Counted from the first letter of the stretch, positions 55,001 to 63,513 are shown. The stretch: 64,000 nt of DNA from Betaproteobacteria bacterium (GCA_947479645.1 CANKAJ010000003.1:16584-80583), one strand, 5' to 3'. Notes: generated by a model from the letters alone, not told the origin. Made by a program: numbers and translations.

Positions 55001-55803
55001 GACGCTCTCCGAATTTCTTCCTTGCACCACTGAGTGTGCCATTCCCGCTCTAGGATAATGCTGCGAACACGTGAAAGAATAGTTGCAAGGCTGTACATCC
55101 AGAATGCCAGCGCCATCAATAACATTCCCAGCAGCATGGTCATTGCCATGGTTGGAGCACTCTTCATGCTGATCGAAGCGCCCTGATGCAGCGTATTCCA
55201 CCACACCACCGAAAAATAAATGATAGGCACATTAATGACACCGACCAGGGCAAGGATGGCTCCGGCACGATCGGCGCGCCGCGGGTCATCAATGGCCGCC
55301 TGCAGTGCCATGAAACCGAAATAGAGAAACAGCAGTATCAACTCCGAAGTCAGTCGCGCATCCCAGACCCACCAGGTTCCCCAGGTCGGCTTGCCCCAAA
55401 GTGAACCTGTCCACAGCGCCAGAAAAGTAAAGATTGCGCCGGTCGGCGCAATAGCCGTCGCCAGCATGGAAGACAGTCTCGTATTGAAAACCAGGCCGAC
55501 GCCGGCCCAGAATGCCATGACCACATACAGGAACATGGACATCCATGCCGCAGGAACGTGCAGGAAGATGATGCGGTAGGCGTCACCCTGCTGCGCATCG
55601 GTCGGTGCGATGAAAAAACCCACGTAGGTGCCCGCAATGCACAGCAGCACGGCCAGCCAGACAAACCAAGGGACCATCCGTCCGGCCAGCGGATAGAAGG
55701 TCTGCGGGGATGCAAACCAGAACCAGTGGATGCGTTCGCTGGCGGCGTTATTCACTTGTTTCACTTGTGGACTAGTAGTCAAGGCAGACAATTCAACTTT
55801 CAA
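54997..55803 (-). CDS. ccmC: haem exporter protein CcmC
   Basis: 268 residues, six transmembrane helices and the WWD haem-handling motif GKPTWGTWWVWDARLTSEL, with two conserved periplasmic His (IIFLHVPAAWMSM and WWNTLHQGASI). It loads haem on CcmE. A 162-bp AT-rich gap separates it from ccmB upstream, unusual in this otherwise overlapping operon; I saw no gene in it. Confidence 0.96.
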   Translation of the reverse strand: MKVELSALTTSPQVKQVNNAASERIHWFWFASPQTFYPLAGRMVPWFVWLAVLLCIAGTYVGFFIAPTDAQQGDAYRIIFLHVPAAWMSMFLYVVMAFWAGVGLVFNTRLSSMLATAIAPTGAIFTFLALWTGSLWGKPTWGTWWVWDARLTSELILLFLYFGFMALQAAIDDPRRADRAGAILALVGVINVPIIYFSVVWWNTLHQGASISMKSAPTMAMTMLLGMLLMALAFWMYSLATILSRVRSIILEREWHTQWCKEEIRRAS

Positions 55804-55965
55804 TTTCAGACAATCCAGTGACTGATTTTACCTCTATGGCAGCATATGACCTGGAAACGAAGCAAAGATTCACTGATCTGGCCATTGCAGTTACCCAGTA
55901 TGAGATAGACAGCAGTTCAAGTTGAAATGATTTCATCAGAAAAATGTCAATAAATGCCTGCTTAA

Positions 55966-56634
55966 TTAATCCAGCGCAAGCCGCACGGCGCTGGCAGCGG
56001 CCCAGGGCGCTATCACAACTGAGACCAGCAGGAACGCGGCCAACAGTTGCAGATGGGCCGTGGCGTCCAGGCCGGACTCCACCGCGACGACCGCACCGGA
56101 CCCGAAGATCAGCACCGGGATGAACAAAGGCAGCACCAGCAAAGCCGACAGAACCCCTCCACCACGCAGTCCCAGGGTCAGCGCAGCACCCACGGCGCCA
56201 ACAAAACTGAGTGCCGCGGTTCCGATCAGCAGTCCCGCGCAAAGCACGGCAATCGCATCGGCATGCAGATCGAATTGCAATGCCAGAACCGGTGCCAGCA
56301 ATGTCAGCGGCACCCCTGTCAACAACCAATGCGCCAGGATCTTGCCAATCATCAATACGGTGAGCGGCTCGACACTGAGCGCCATCTGCTCCAGGGTTCC
56401 ATCCGCATAGTCGGGCTCGAACAATCGCGCCAGAGAGAGCAAGGCGGACAGCAACGCCGCCACCCACAGGATTCCAGGCGCCATCGACTGCAACAACGCT
56501 CTCTCGGGCCCCACACCGAGAGGGAACAAACTGACCACGATGACGAAAAATACCAGCGTATTGGCCGCGTCCCCCTTGCGTCGCAGCGCCAGCGCCAGGT
56601 CGCGACGCACTACGCAAGCCATCGCGCCAATCAT
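55966..56634 (-). CDS. ccmB: haem exporter permease CcmB
   Basis: 222 residues with six helices, membrane subunit of the CcmAB ABC complex. N-terminal VVRRDLALALRRKGDAANTL and LFVLMIGK-type VEPLTVLMIGKILAHWLLTG patterns are typical. The ATG overlaps the ccmA stop by 4 bp. With CcmA it drives the release of haem-loaded CcmE. Confidence 0.95.
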   Translation of the reverse strand: MIGAMACVVRRDLALALRRKGDAANTLVFFVIVVSLFPLGVGPERALLQSMAPGILWVAALLSALLSLARLFEPDYADGTLEQMALSVEPLTVLMIGKILAHWLLTGVPLTLLAPVLALQFDLHADAIAVLCAGLLIGTAALSFVGAVGAALTLGLRGGGVLSALLVLPLFIPVLIFGSGAVVAVESGLDATAHLQLLAAFLLVSVVIAPWAAASAVRLALD

Positions 56635-57266
56635 GCGCGACCTGCCTGTTGGTCCAGATTGACAACGACCGTATCAACTGCCGCAATGGCGACTTCCTGA
56701 TGCGTGGTCAATATCACAATGCCACCACCTGCAACGTGGCCTGCAATCAAATGCCCCAGGCGAGCGACCGCATTCGTATCCAGGGCCGTAAAAGGCTCGT
56801 CCAGTATCCAGATTCGGGCCGCCGCCGGCATCGCCAGCCTCGCCAGCGCGACGCGACGACGCTGCCCCTGGGAAAGGTGGCGCACAGGCAAATCAGCGCA
56901 CTGAGCCACACCGAAGTTGTCCAGCGCATTGAGTCTGGCAGCGGGCTCCGATGCGCCCCCGGCCAGCGTTGACGCGACAGCCAGATTTTCGTGCGGCGTC
57001 ATGTCGTCTTTCAATCCGTTCAGATGACCGATATAGGCCAGTTCCCGATGGTACTCGTCACGTATGCTTGAAATTGGCCGGGCCCTCCATAACACCTCAC
57101 CCTGACTCGGCGTAAGCAACCCGCACAGGATGCGCAACAGGCTGGTCTTTCCGCTCCCGTTGGCCCCGGCAACGCGCAGCAAGCGGCCGTCGGCAATAGA
57201 GAATCCGAGTCCGGTGAAAAGGCTGCGCTCCCCGCGCATGCAACCGAGTGCCTTCACTTCAAGCAT
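56631..57266 (-). CDS. ccmA: haem exporter ATPase CcmA
   Basis: 211 residues. Walker A VAGANGSGKTSLLRIL near residue 33, signature HLSQGQRRRVALARL, Walker B IWILDEPFTALD, H-loop ILTTHQE. First gene of the ccm operon (ccmABCDEFGHI, minus strand). Its promoter should lie right of 57266; the ANR/FNR-like box at 57673-57686 is about 400 bp away, so direct control is uncertain. Confidence 0.95.
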   Translation of the reverse strand: MLEVKALGCMRGERSLFTGLGFSIADGRLLRVAGANGSGKTSLLRILCGLLTPSQGEVLWRARPISSIRDEYHRELAYIGHLNGLKDDMTPHENLAVASTLAGGASEPAARLNALDNFGVAQCADLPVRHLSQGQRRRVALARLAMPAAARIWILDEPFTALDTNAVARLGHLIAGHVAGGGIVILTTHQEVAIAAVDTVVVNLDQQAGRA

Positions 57267-57672
57267 GGATGGCCCGTGCTACCAGAATGCGGCCGTGCGA
57301 AAAACGCTGACCGAATTCGGTATCGTCTATGTCTGATAACGATGAATACATCAATGAATCTCTAAATTGACAAACCGGTAACGATGGATATGCGAGTGCG
57401 GCAGCGTATCCAGCTTCGCACCGAGGAAATTGATCTGCATCAAACCATCTGCATCAAACCTGAACGCAATCCTTGACCGAACCGCGCACGCAATCCACAT
57501 ACAACTCGCGCACAGCTACGCTGCCCTGCACCCTCAGCACAAGCTAATGACCACCACTCATTTTGGCAGGCCGCCACTGTACAGCACCTTGCAAGTACTC
57601 TGTTTTACTTCCGGTATTGCTTCAACGATTGATCTCAGCCCAGCGAAATCAGGACCGGAGATAACGTGCATC
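57267..57672. other. intergenic stretch upstream of ccmA, no gene recognised
   Basis: About 400 bp without a convincing frame or RNA gene. Likely contains the ccmA promoter on the minus strand. A short duplication (GATCTGCATCAAACC and ATCTGCATCAAACC near 57431-57459) is the only structure noted. Confidence 0.5.
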
Positions 57673-57686
57673 TTGATCTGGATCAA
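57673..57686. promoter_or_regulatory. ANR/FNR-type operator
   Basis: TTGATCTGGATCAA matches the TTGAT-N4-ATCAA FNR/ANR consensus at every position. It lies 168 bp before the IS256-derived ORF, about 1.25 kb before mtoA and about 400 bp before ccmA on the opposite strand. Such sites place a gene under oxygen-responsive control; which of these is targeted is not clear. Confidence 0.6.
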
Positions 57687-57719
57687 GTTCCCATAAACAC
57701 AAAGTAAGAAGATTAGGCC

Positions 57720-57857
57720 ATGGATGCCGCTAACAAAACACAGATCAAAGTGCATCGCAACCCTTGTTCCCGTCAATGGATGCGCTCCGACGGGAACAGG
57801 GCACCTCCTTCAGAGTATTGCAAATTCAGAGTCATCCCACTGACAAGGACGCAATGA
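57720..57857 (+). CDS. possible 45-residue leader ORF (weak)
   Basis: ATG at 57720, 33 bp after the ANR/FNR box; its stop overlaps the next ORF start (ATGA at 57854-57857), the kind of coupling seen in real operons. The protein starts MDAANKTQIKVHRN and has no recognisable domain or signal. The ribosome binding site is weak. Offered only because of the overlap and position. Confidence 0.25.
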   Translation: MDAANKTQIKVHRNPCSRQWMRSDGNRAPPSEYCKFRVIPLTRTQ

Positions 57858-58750
57858 ACCAACTTCCCGACATTCTGCGCAACAGCGCGCAACGCTTTAT
57901 AGCCGAAATCATTGAACTGGAGCTTGATCATTTTCTGAAGCAATTTACACAACAGCAAAATGTGGATGGCCATCAAAAAGTGGTTCGAAACGGCCACCAT
58001 CCGGAACGTCGTGTTCTCACCGGCATCGGTCCGGTTCCAGTGAGCTTGCCCAAGATCCGCAGTCGCAGCGAAAAATCGGCAAAGTTTCGATCGGCATTAG
58101 TCCCTGCCTACATGCGCCAGGCGTACCAGCGTCATTCCATATCACATCCCCCAAGACTTTATTTGTCCGCCGTTGCACGCCGGGATTACGAATGTGCGCT
58201 CACCGCGCTGTTCGGCTCGGGAACGTGCCACATACCCCAGGCAATTGGAACAAGGATCGAAGAAGCCTGGCGCATTCAATGGGAAAACTGGTTCAAACGA
58301 TCACTAGACGGATCCACATGGTCGGAGTTGTGGATCGACAAAGTACAAGGGTTGATTCACAACGGTAATGCACACGCATGCATGCTTGTGGCTACTGGCG
58401 TGGATAACGCCTGCAACAGTCAACTGCTGTCAGTCCGGGAATGTTCAGGCAATATCGACTTTGACTTGCGGGAACTCCTGCTTGATCTCAAGACTCGCGA
58501 ATTTACCGCTCCCAAAAATCTCGTCCTCGGAAAAAAACTGGCCCGATTCGCGCAATCCCTGGAACCCCTGCCCCTACCTTCTGACCTGCAATTGAGGTTG
58601 GAATCAATCATGGACTACTCAGACGCAGACGCCGCTGTTGATGCTGCGTTCGCCTCATTTCTGGATACAGTGACCGGAACCGGGCGCTGCTCCCAGAATT
58701 GCAGCGCTGGGAACGCCTGCCAGCCAAACAAAATCGTGTTTCAGGAATAA
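57854..58750 (+). CDS. IS256/Mutator-derived transposase-like protein, degenerate catalytic core
   Basis: 298 residues from the ATG at 57854. Clear IS256-family architecture: LELDHFLKQFTQQQ, VVRNGHHPERRVLTGIGPVPVSLPKIRSRS, FRSALVPAYMRQA, and TWSELWIDKVQGL with the first catalytic Asp. The second Asp, normally in a GDGALGFW-like block after PK, is absent (APKNLVLGKKLARFAQSLE), and the region of the final Glu is not recognisable; normal transposases are about 400 residues. No inverted repeats were spotted. The frame is nevertheless open throughout, so it could be an immobilised or domesticated derivative. It sits between ccmA and mtoA. Confidence 0.7.
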   Translation: MNQLPDILRNSAQRFIAEIIELELDHFLKQFTQQQNVDGHQKVVRNGHHPERRVLTGIGPVPVSLPKIRSRSEKSAKFRSALVPAYMRQAYQRHSISHPPRLYLSAVARRDYECALTALFGSGTCHIPQAIGTRIEEAWRIQWENWFKRSLDGSTWSELWIDKVQGLIHNGNAHACMLVATGVDNACNSQLLSVRECSGNIDFDLRELLLDLKTREFTAPKNLVLGKKLARFAQSLEPLPLPSDLQLRLESIMDYSDADAAVDAAFASFLDTVTGTGRCSQNCSAGNACQPNKIVFQE

Positions 58751-58820
58751 GCCAGCTAGTTACCCTTTAGTCGATTTTTCCAGCCCTACAACACCAAACC
58801 AGAATAGCCATACACCAAAA

Positions 58821-58848
58821 TTGATTAATACTTACAGATGGTTACACT
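58821..58848 (+). promoter_or_regulatory. sigma-70-like promoter candidate and GGTTACA repeats upstream of mtoA
   Basis: TTGATT at 58821 and TACACT at 58843 with a 16-bp spacer resemble -35 and -10 boxes. Direct repeats GGTTACA at 58840 and 58861 are 21 bp apart (two helical turns), with a related GGTTAA at 58873, suggesting an activator site. The mtoA ATG is at 58934, with GGGGAT before it. Speculative. Confidence 0.35.
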
Positions 58849-58933
58849 TTTACTTAGTGGGGTTACAATTCTGGTTAAGCTGTAAAAGACTTATTATTTT
58901 CTAGCAACTACCCATAGGCACATAGGGGATAAA

Positions 58934-59917
58934 ATGAAGAAAACAGGGCAGTTAATTGCAACAATTGCAGTCCTTCTGGGAGCTTGGCTCTCACCGGGTG
59001 CGATTGCAGCCGACCTACCCAATCTGGGCGCGACATCCACATCAGCACAGGCTCAGGCAGCCCTGAAAAAGGATGCGGTCTGTACGCGTTGCCACGATGA
59101 ATCGGAGGGGGCGCCCATACTCGCCCTGTATCAGACCAAACACGGCGTCAGGGGCGATGCCCGCACGCCGACCTGCCAGTCCTGCCACGGCGAGAGCGAT
59201 AGCCACGTCAAGGGCGCGGCCAACGCCAAGGTGCGGCCACAGCCGGATATCGTGTTCAAGAAAGGCGTCTACCAGCCAAGCGACGACAAGGAACGCGCCG
59301 GAGCCTGCCTGACCTGCCATAAAGGCGGTGCGCGCACCAACTGGGACGGCGGTCAGCACCAGAACAATCAGGTCTCCTGCAACGACTGCCACAAGGTGCA
59401 TGCACCGACGGACAGGATGCTGTCCAAGAAGAGCCAGACAGAAACCTGCTTCAACTGCCACAAGAACCAGCGTGCCGACACTCACAAGATCTCTACCCAT
59501 CCGCTTGATGCCGGCAAGGTCAGCTGCTCCGACTGCCATAATCCTCACGGCTCGGTGGCACCGAACATGCTCAAGCGCAATACCGTGACCGAGACCTGCT
59601 ACACCTGCCACGCAGAAAAGCGCGGTCCGTTCCTGTTCGAGCACCCCTCTGTCACCGACAGTTGCACCAACTGCCACACGCCGCATGGTTCCAATATCAC
59701 CCCGTTGCTGAAGGCACGCACGCCCTGGCTGTGCCAGGAGTGCCATGACGGAACACACGCCAGCGGGTCGCCAGCCGGGCGCAATGCCGCAGGCATCCAG
59801 GGCGGATTGGCCATTGGCAACAATCCGAGTGCCAATGTGACGGGCCGTGGCTGTATCAATTGCCACAGCGTAATCCACGGGTCAAACAGCCCGGCCGGCG
59901 GTTACTTCCAGCGCTAA
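58934..59917 (+). CDS. mtoA: decahaem periplasmic cytochrome MtoA (MtrA/PioA/DmsE family)
   Basis: 327 residues with a Sec signal peptide (cleaved after about A25). Ten CXXCH motifs start at residues 50, 81, 125, 149, 172, 198, 222, 244, 267 and 307, the size and haem count of MtrA/MtoA. These cytochromes sit in the lumen of the MtrB/MtoB barrel and carry electrons through the outer membrane, inward in iron oxidisers or outward in iron reducers. The adjacent barrel, tetrahaem and monohaem genes match the mto locus of Sideroxydans. No MtrC-type surface cytochrome is in the window, as in MtoAB systems. Direction of electron flow cannot be read from sequence. Confidence 0.94.
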   Translation: MKKTGQLIATIAVLLGAWLSPGAIAADLPNLGATSTSAQAQAALKKDAVCTRCHDESEGAPILALYQTKHGVRGDARTPTCQSCHGESDSHVKGAANAKVRPQPDIVFKKGVYQPSDDKERAGACLTCHKGGARTNWDGGQHQNNQVSCNDCHKVHAPTDRMLSKKSQTETCFNCHKNQRADTHKISTHPLDAGKVSCSDCHNPHGSVAPNMLKRNTVTETCYTCHAEKRGPFLFEHPSVTDSCTNCHTPHGSNITPLLKARTPWLCQECHDGTHASGSPAGRNAAGIQGGLAIGNNPSANVTGRGCINCHSVIHGSNSPAGGYFQR

Positions 59918-59939
59918 TTCAGGGAAATTGGAGACGATC

Positions 59940-62264
59940 ATGACAAAACAACACAGGAACTTGAAGATCAGCGCGCTGGCCATCGCCGTCGAGGGTGTTT
60001 TCCTCGCCCTGAGTGCCATGCCAGCCCATGCCGATGAGGCGGAAGCAGCGGCACTGAAAAACCCGACCAATTCAGTCGAAGTCGGGATTTCCAGCACCTC
60101 GCAGAACTCCGCCAAATATGGCGAATATAACGGCCAGCCCAAATCCGGCGTCAATGTCAACGGCGGTTTCAGCGTGCGCGGCGGCGACGGTTACGGTGGT
60201 GGCAACGGAACCACACGCTGGTCCTTCTCGGGCAACAATCTGGGCCTGACCACCCGCGAACTGGGCGCATCCCTCACCGACCAGGGCAAGTGGAGCTTGG
60301 GTATCAAGTACGATGAACTCAAGCACAATCTGTCCGACAGCTACCAGACCCCCTACCTGGGAACGATGGGTGGCGACAATTTCATACTGCCGCCGGGCTT
60401 TGGCCTTGCGCCAACCACCCGGGCCATGACTGCCGGGCAACTCGGCGCCTTACAAACCGTCAACATCAGCAGCACCCGACACAACACCGGGATCACTGCC
60501 GGCCTGGTGCTGAATCGTGAATGGGACATCAAGTTTGACTACAACCAGTTGCAGCAGTCCGGCGCGAAACTGCAAGGTGTCGGTGCGGCCGGCTTTGGTG
60601 GAGCCACCGGCGAGAAAGTGTCCATCCTGCCGATGCCCACGAACTACAAGACGCACACCATCAATCTGGGCCTGAACTGGATGGGAGACAAGGGTCATGC
60701 CACGGGCTCCTACTTTGGCTCACTGTTCCGTGACAACTACAACGGCGTGCAGTTCCAGACCTTCGCGGGCGCGAACAACATCCAGACCATGAGCACCCCG
60801 CCCAGCAATGATTTCCACCAGGCAAACCTGACGGCGGGCTACGTCTTCTCGCCCAGAACGAAACTGTCGGGCGGCTTGTCCTATGGACGCAATACCCAGA
60901 ACGCCGCGTATGTATATGACTCCGGTATCGCGCCGGCCGGCATGATGGTTACGCCCTCCCCGACCACATCGCTGAATGGCGTGGTGGTGACCAAGCATGC
61001 CGACATGCGTCTCACCGATCAGACCACCCGGGATCTGACGCTGTCGGCCATGATCAAACACGACGCCCGCGAGAATCGCACCTCATCGAACATTTACAAT
61101 TTCAATGCCATCAGCGGTGCGCACACGGCCGCCTATCCGAATACCCCGCTGAATACCAAGAAAACGCTGCTGGAATTCGCGGGGGATTACCGCATTGACA
61201 AGAAACAGCAGGTTCGCCTGTCCTGGAGCCAGGAACAGCAGAAGCGCTGGTGTGACCAGTATGCGGTGAATGCCAACTATCCGGCTGGTACCAATTGCAC
61301 CACTTTCACCGGCAGTCGGGACAGCAAGCTCAGCGCCACCTACCGACGCAAGATTCTTGATGATGTCGGTTTGAACCTCGGCTATATCTACAGCAATCGC
61401 CGGTCGGACTTCGATCCGTTGTCGCGCGGGCCATTTATCAGCACCAACGGCAACGCCATCGTGGCGGGCGCGACCATCACCGGTATCAACGCCGGCGACT
61501 TCCTCGGATTCCACCCATCCTTCGCGGCCTCCCGCAAGGAACAGACGCTCAAAGCCGGCCTCAACTGGGATGCCACCGAGCAACTGTCCTTTGTGCTCGG
61601 CGGGCGCTACATGGTGGATATCTACAACACCGATTACGGCATCCAGAACGGCTACGGTTGGAGCCTGAATTTTGACTCGACCTACGCCTACAGCGAAAAC
61701 GGCTCGGTAACCGCCTATGTAACCCGCCAGAGTCGCTACAAGAAAATCACGGACCAGCAGCGCTCCCCGACCGCCGCCGCGGCCGGTGCCCCTTCAGCAA
61801 CCGCAATTGGCATTCCGCTCGGAGCCACCTGGAACAATGTCCTGACGGATGACGACAGCACCGTCGGCGTCAACTTCAAGCAGGGCGGACTGATGTCGAA
61901 CAAGCTGGATATCAGTGGTGATTTCACCTATTCGCTGGCCAAGACCGGTGAGAACACCAGCCTGAATTACAACGCCTTCACCACGGGCGGTTTGGGCTGC
62001 GAGGCGAACATCATCATGTCCTGCGGCGCCCTCCCGGACATCCACAACCGGATGGTGCAACTCAAGCTCACCGGCAACTACCAACTCGACAAGAAGTCCA
62101 AGGTCTCCGTTGGTTATCTCCACCGGCGCCTGCGTTCCGAGGACTACTACTTCAATGGACTGCAGTATCCGTTCACCCCATCCGGGCTAATGCCGACCAA
62201 CCAGACGGCGCCGAACTACGCCGTCAATGTGATCTCGGCGACTTATTCCTACAGCTTCCAATGA
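59940..62264 (+). CDS. mtoB: outer-membrane beta-barrel MtoB (MtrB/PioB family)
   Basis: 774 residues from the ATG at 59940, with GGAG 6 bp before it (an upstream TTG at 59928 is not needed). Signal peptide to about residue 32 (AMPAHADEAE). Long alternating strands, e.g. TRWSFSGNNLGLTTREL, KWSLGIKYDELKHN, REWDIKFDYNQ, ending NVISATYSYSFQ, as expected of a 26-28-strand sheath. No CXXC pair is seen near the N-terminus, unlike Shewanella MtrB. It forms the conduit around MtoA. Starts 22 bp after mtoA and ends before a terminator at 62295. Confidence 0.93.
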   Translation: MTKQHRNLKISALAIAVEGVFLALSAMPAHADEAEAAALKNPTNSVEVGISSTSQNSAKYGEYNGQPKSGVNVNGGFSVRGGDGYGGGNGTTRWSFSGNNLGLTTRELGASLTDQGKWSLGIKYDELKHNLSDSYQTPYLGTMGGDNFILPPGFGLAPTTRAMTAGQLGALQTVNISSTRHNTGITAGLVLNREWDIKFDYNQLQQSGAKLQGVGAAGFGGATGEKVSILPMPTNYKTHTINLGLNWMGDKGHATGSYFGSLFRDNYNGVQFQTFAGANNIQTMSTPPSNDFHQANLTAGYVFSPRTKLSGGLSYGRNTQNAAYVYDSGIAPAGMMVTPSPTTSLNGVVVTKHADMRLTDQTTRDLTLSAMIKHDARENRTSSNIYNFNAISGAHTAAYPNTPLNTKKTLLEFAGDYRIDKKQQVRLSWSQEQQKRWCDQYAVNANYPAGTNCTTFTGSRDSKLSATYRRKILDDVGLNLGYIYSNRRSDFDPLSRGPFISTNGNAIVAGATITGINAGDFLGFHPSFAASRKEQTLKAGLNWDATEQLSFVLGGRYMVDIYNTDYGIQNGYGWSLNFDSTYAYSENGSVTAYVTRQSRYKKITDQQRSPTAAAAGAPSATAIGIPLGATWNNVLTDDDSTVGVNFKQGGLMSNKLDISGDFTYSLAKTGENTSLNYNAFTTGGLGCEANIIMSCGALPDIHNRMVQLKLTGNYQLDKKSKVSVGYLHRRLRSEDYYFNGLQYPFTPSGLMPTNQTAPNYAVNVISATYSYSFQ

Positions 62265-62294
62265 GCTGGACGACAATGCGGGCATGACAAATTG

Positions 62295-62320
62295 GGGGCC
62301 GATCATATCGGCCCCTTTTA
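62295..62320 (+). terminator. rho-independent terminator between mtoB and cymA
   Basis: GGGGCCGAT-CAT-ATCGGCCCC followed by TTTTA: 9-bp perfect GC-rich stem, 3-nt loop and short U-tract. It should end or attenuate the mtoAB transcript 34 bp before the cymA start. Confidence 0.82.
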
Positions 62321-62353
62321 CTTTCTGTAACATCCTTTCCGGAGCATCACAAT

Positions 62354-62950
62354 ATGGACAACAGCAAACCTGGCCGGCTGAAACGCATCTGGGCCATTCT
62401 CAAAACACCAAGCGCCAAGTATTCCCTGCTGGCCCTGCTGAGCGTCGGCTTTGTTTCCGGCATCCTGTTCTGGGGCGCCTTCAATACCGGCATGGAAGCC
62501 ACCAACACGATGGAATTCTGTACCGGTTGCCACGAGATGCGCGACACGGTGTATCAGGAGTACAAGGAGACAATTCACTACAGCAACCGCACCGGCGTGC
62601 GCGCGGTCTGTTCCGATTGCCATGTGCCCAAGGACTGGACCCACAAGCTGATCCGCAAGACCAAGGCCAGCATGGAAATCTGGGGCAAGCTGACCGGCAG
62701 CATCGATACCAAGGAAAAGTTCGAAGCCAAGCGAATGGAGCTCGCCGGCCACGAATGGGAACGCATGAAAGCGCGCGACTCCATCGAATGCCGCAACTGC
62801 CACAGCTTCGATGCCATGAGCCCCGAGTTGCAGAAGCAGACACCCTACAAAAAGCACATGAAGGCCAAGGCAGACGGAAAGTCGTGCATTGACTGCCACA
62901 AGGGCATTGCTCACCAGTTGCCCAAGGAATATGTGGAACCGGACGAGTGA
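62354..62950 (+). CDS. cymA: tetrahaem NapC/NirT-family cytochrome CymA/MtoC
   Basis: 198 residues. N-terminal uncleaved membrane anchor (about 20-45, YSLLALLSVGFVSGILFWGAF) and four CXXCH motifs at residues 56, 86, 146 and 179, the NapC/NirT/CymA pattern. It exchanges electrons between membrane quinones and periplasmic cytochromes such as MtoA and MtoD. Position after mtoB is as in mto loci. The separate terminator ahead means a promoter of its own or partial read-through. Confidence 0.94.
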   Translation: MDNSKPGRLKRIWAILKTPSAKYSLLALLSVGFVSGILFWGAFNTGMEATNTMEFCTGCHEMRDTVYQEYKETIHYSNRTGVRAVCSDCHVPKDWTHKLIRKTKASMEIWGKLTGSIDTKEKFEAKRMELAGHEWERMKARDSIECRNCHSFDAMSPELQKQTPYKKHMKAKADGKSCIDCHKGIAHQLPKEYVEPDE

Positions 62951-63141
62951 TCCGGTGTCTGACCGCTACTGAGTGAGTGGTTCTGTCAGTCGGGACCGAT
63001 CGGGAATGGCGAGTAATCAGGCCGGTAGGAGAAGTCCTACACGAGAATGAATCCCCGGCTGATATACACGGCAAGCCAGTGAGCACAGAATCCACTCATG
63101 ATCAATATCTTTAATTGTTGAAATTAGACTGGAGAATTTAG

Positions 63142-63498
63142 ATGCGAATCAGCAAATTGAGCGGCTCGACAGCCATTGCCGTCGCGATCCTTGCAGCCAC
63201 CCTTTCCACCGCCGCACGGGCGGTGGACGATGATGCGGCCAAAAAACTGGCCCAGCAGAACAATTGTCTGAAATGCCACAGCGTGGACAAGGACAAGGAC
63301 GGCCCGGCTTTCAAGAAAGTGGCTCAGAAATACAAGGGCAAGGCCGATGCCGAGTCGCGCCTGATGACGCACATTATGTCCGGCGAGAAAGCCAAGTTCC
63401 CCGATGGGCACGAGGAAGAGCACAAAATTGTCAAGACATCTCCCGCCAAGGACATGGCGCAGATCAAGAATCTGGTGCAATGGGTTCTCGCACAGTAG
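63142..63498 (+). CDS. mtoD: monohaem class I cytochrome c MtoD
   Basis: 118 residues with GGAGA upstream of the ATG. Signal peptide ends near ARA-VDDD (residue 27); one haem site C42-LKC-H46; a Met in RLMTHIMSGEKAKFPDG is the likely axial ligand. Soluble periplasmic shuttle of about the size of MtoD from Sideroxydans. It is 190 bp after cymA; that gap holds only a small GTAGGAG/CTCCTAC-type dyad. The symbol follows context. Confidence 0.88.
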   Translation: MRISKLSGSTAIAVAILAATLSTAARAVDDDAAKKLAQQNNCLKCHSVDKDKDGPAFKKVAQKYKGKADAESRLMTHIMSGEKAKFPDGHEEEHKIVKTSPAKDMAQIKNLVQWVLAQ

Positions 63499-63513
63499 TC
63501 AGATTCGTTTAAG

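Noticed and set aside
57854-58750. Active IS256 insertion sequence
   Set aside because: Two catalytic-residue blocks are missing, the protein is about 100 residues short, and no terminal inverted repeats were found around it.
59042-59878. 278-codon minus-strand frame opposite mtoA
   Set aside because: mtoA has ten haem motifs and a signal peptide; the antisense frame is a by-product of high third-position GC.
59940-60100. MtrB-type N-terminal CXXC motif in MtoB
   Set aside because: I looked for the cysteine pair characteristic of Shewanella MtrB and found none, so no functional claim is based on it.
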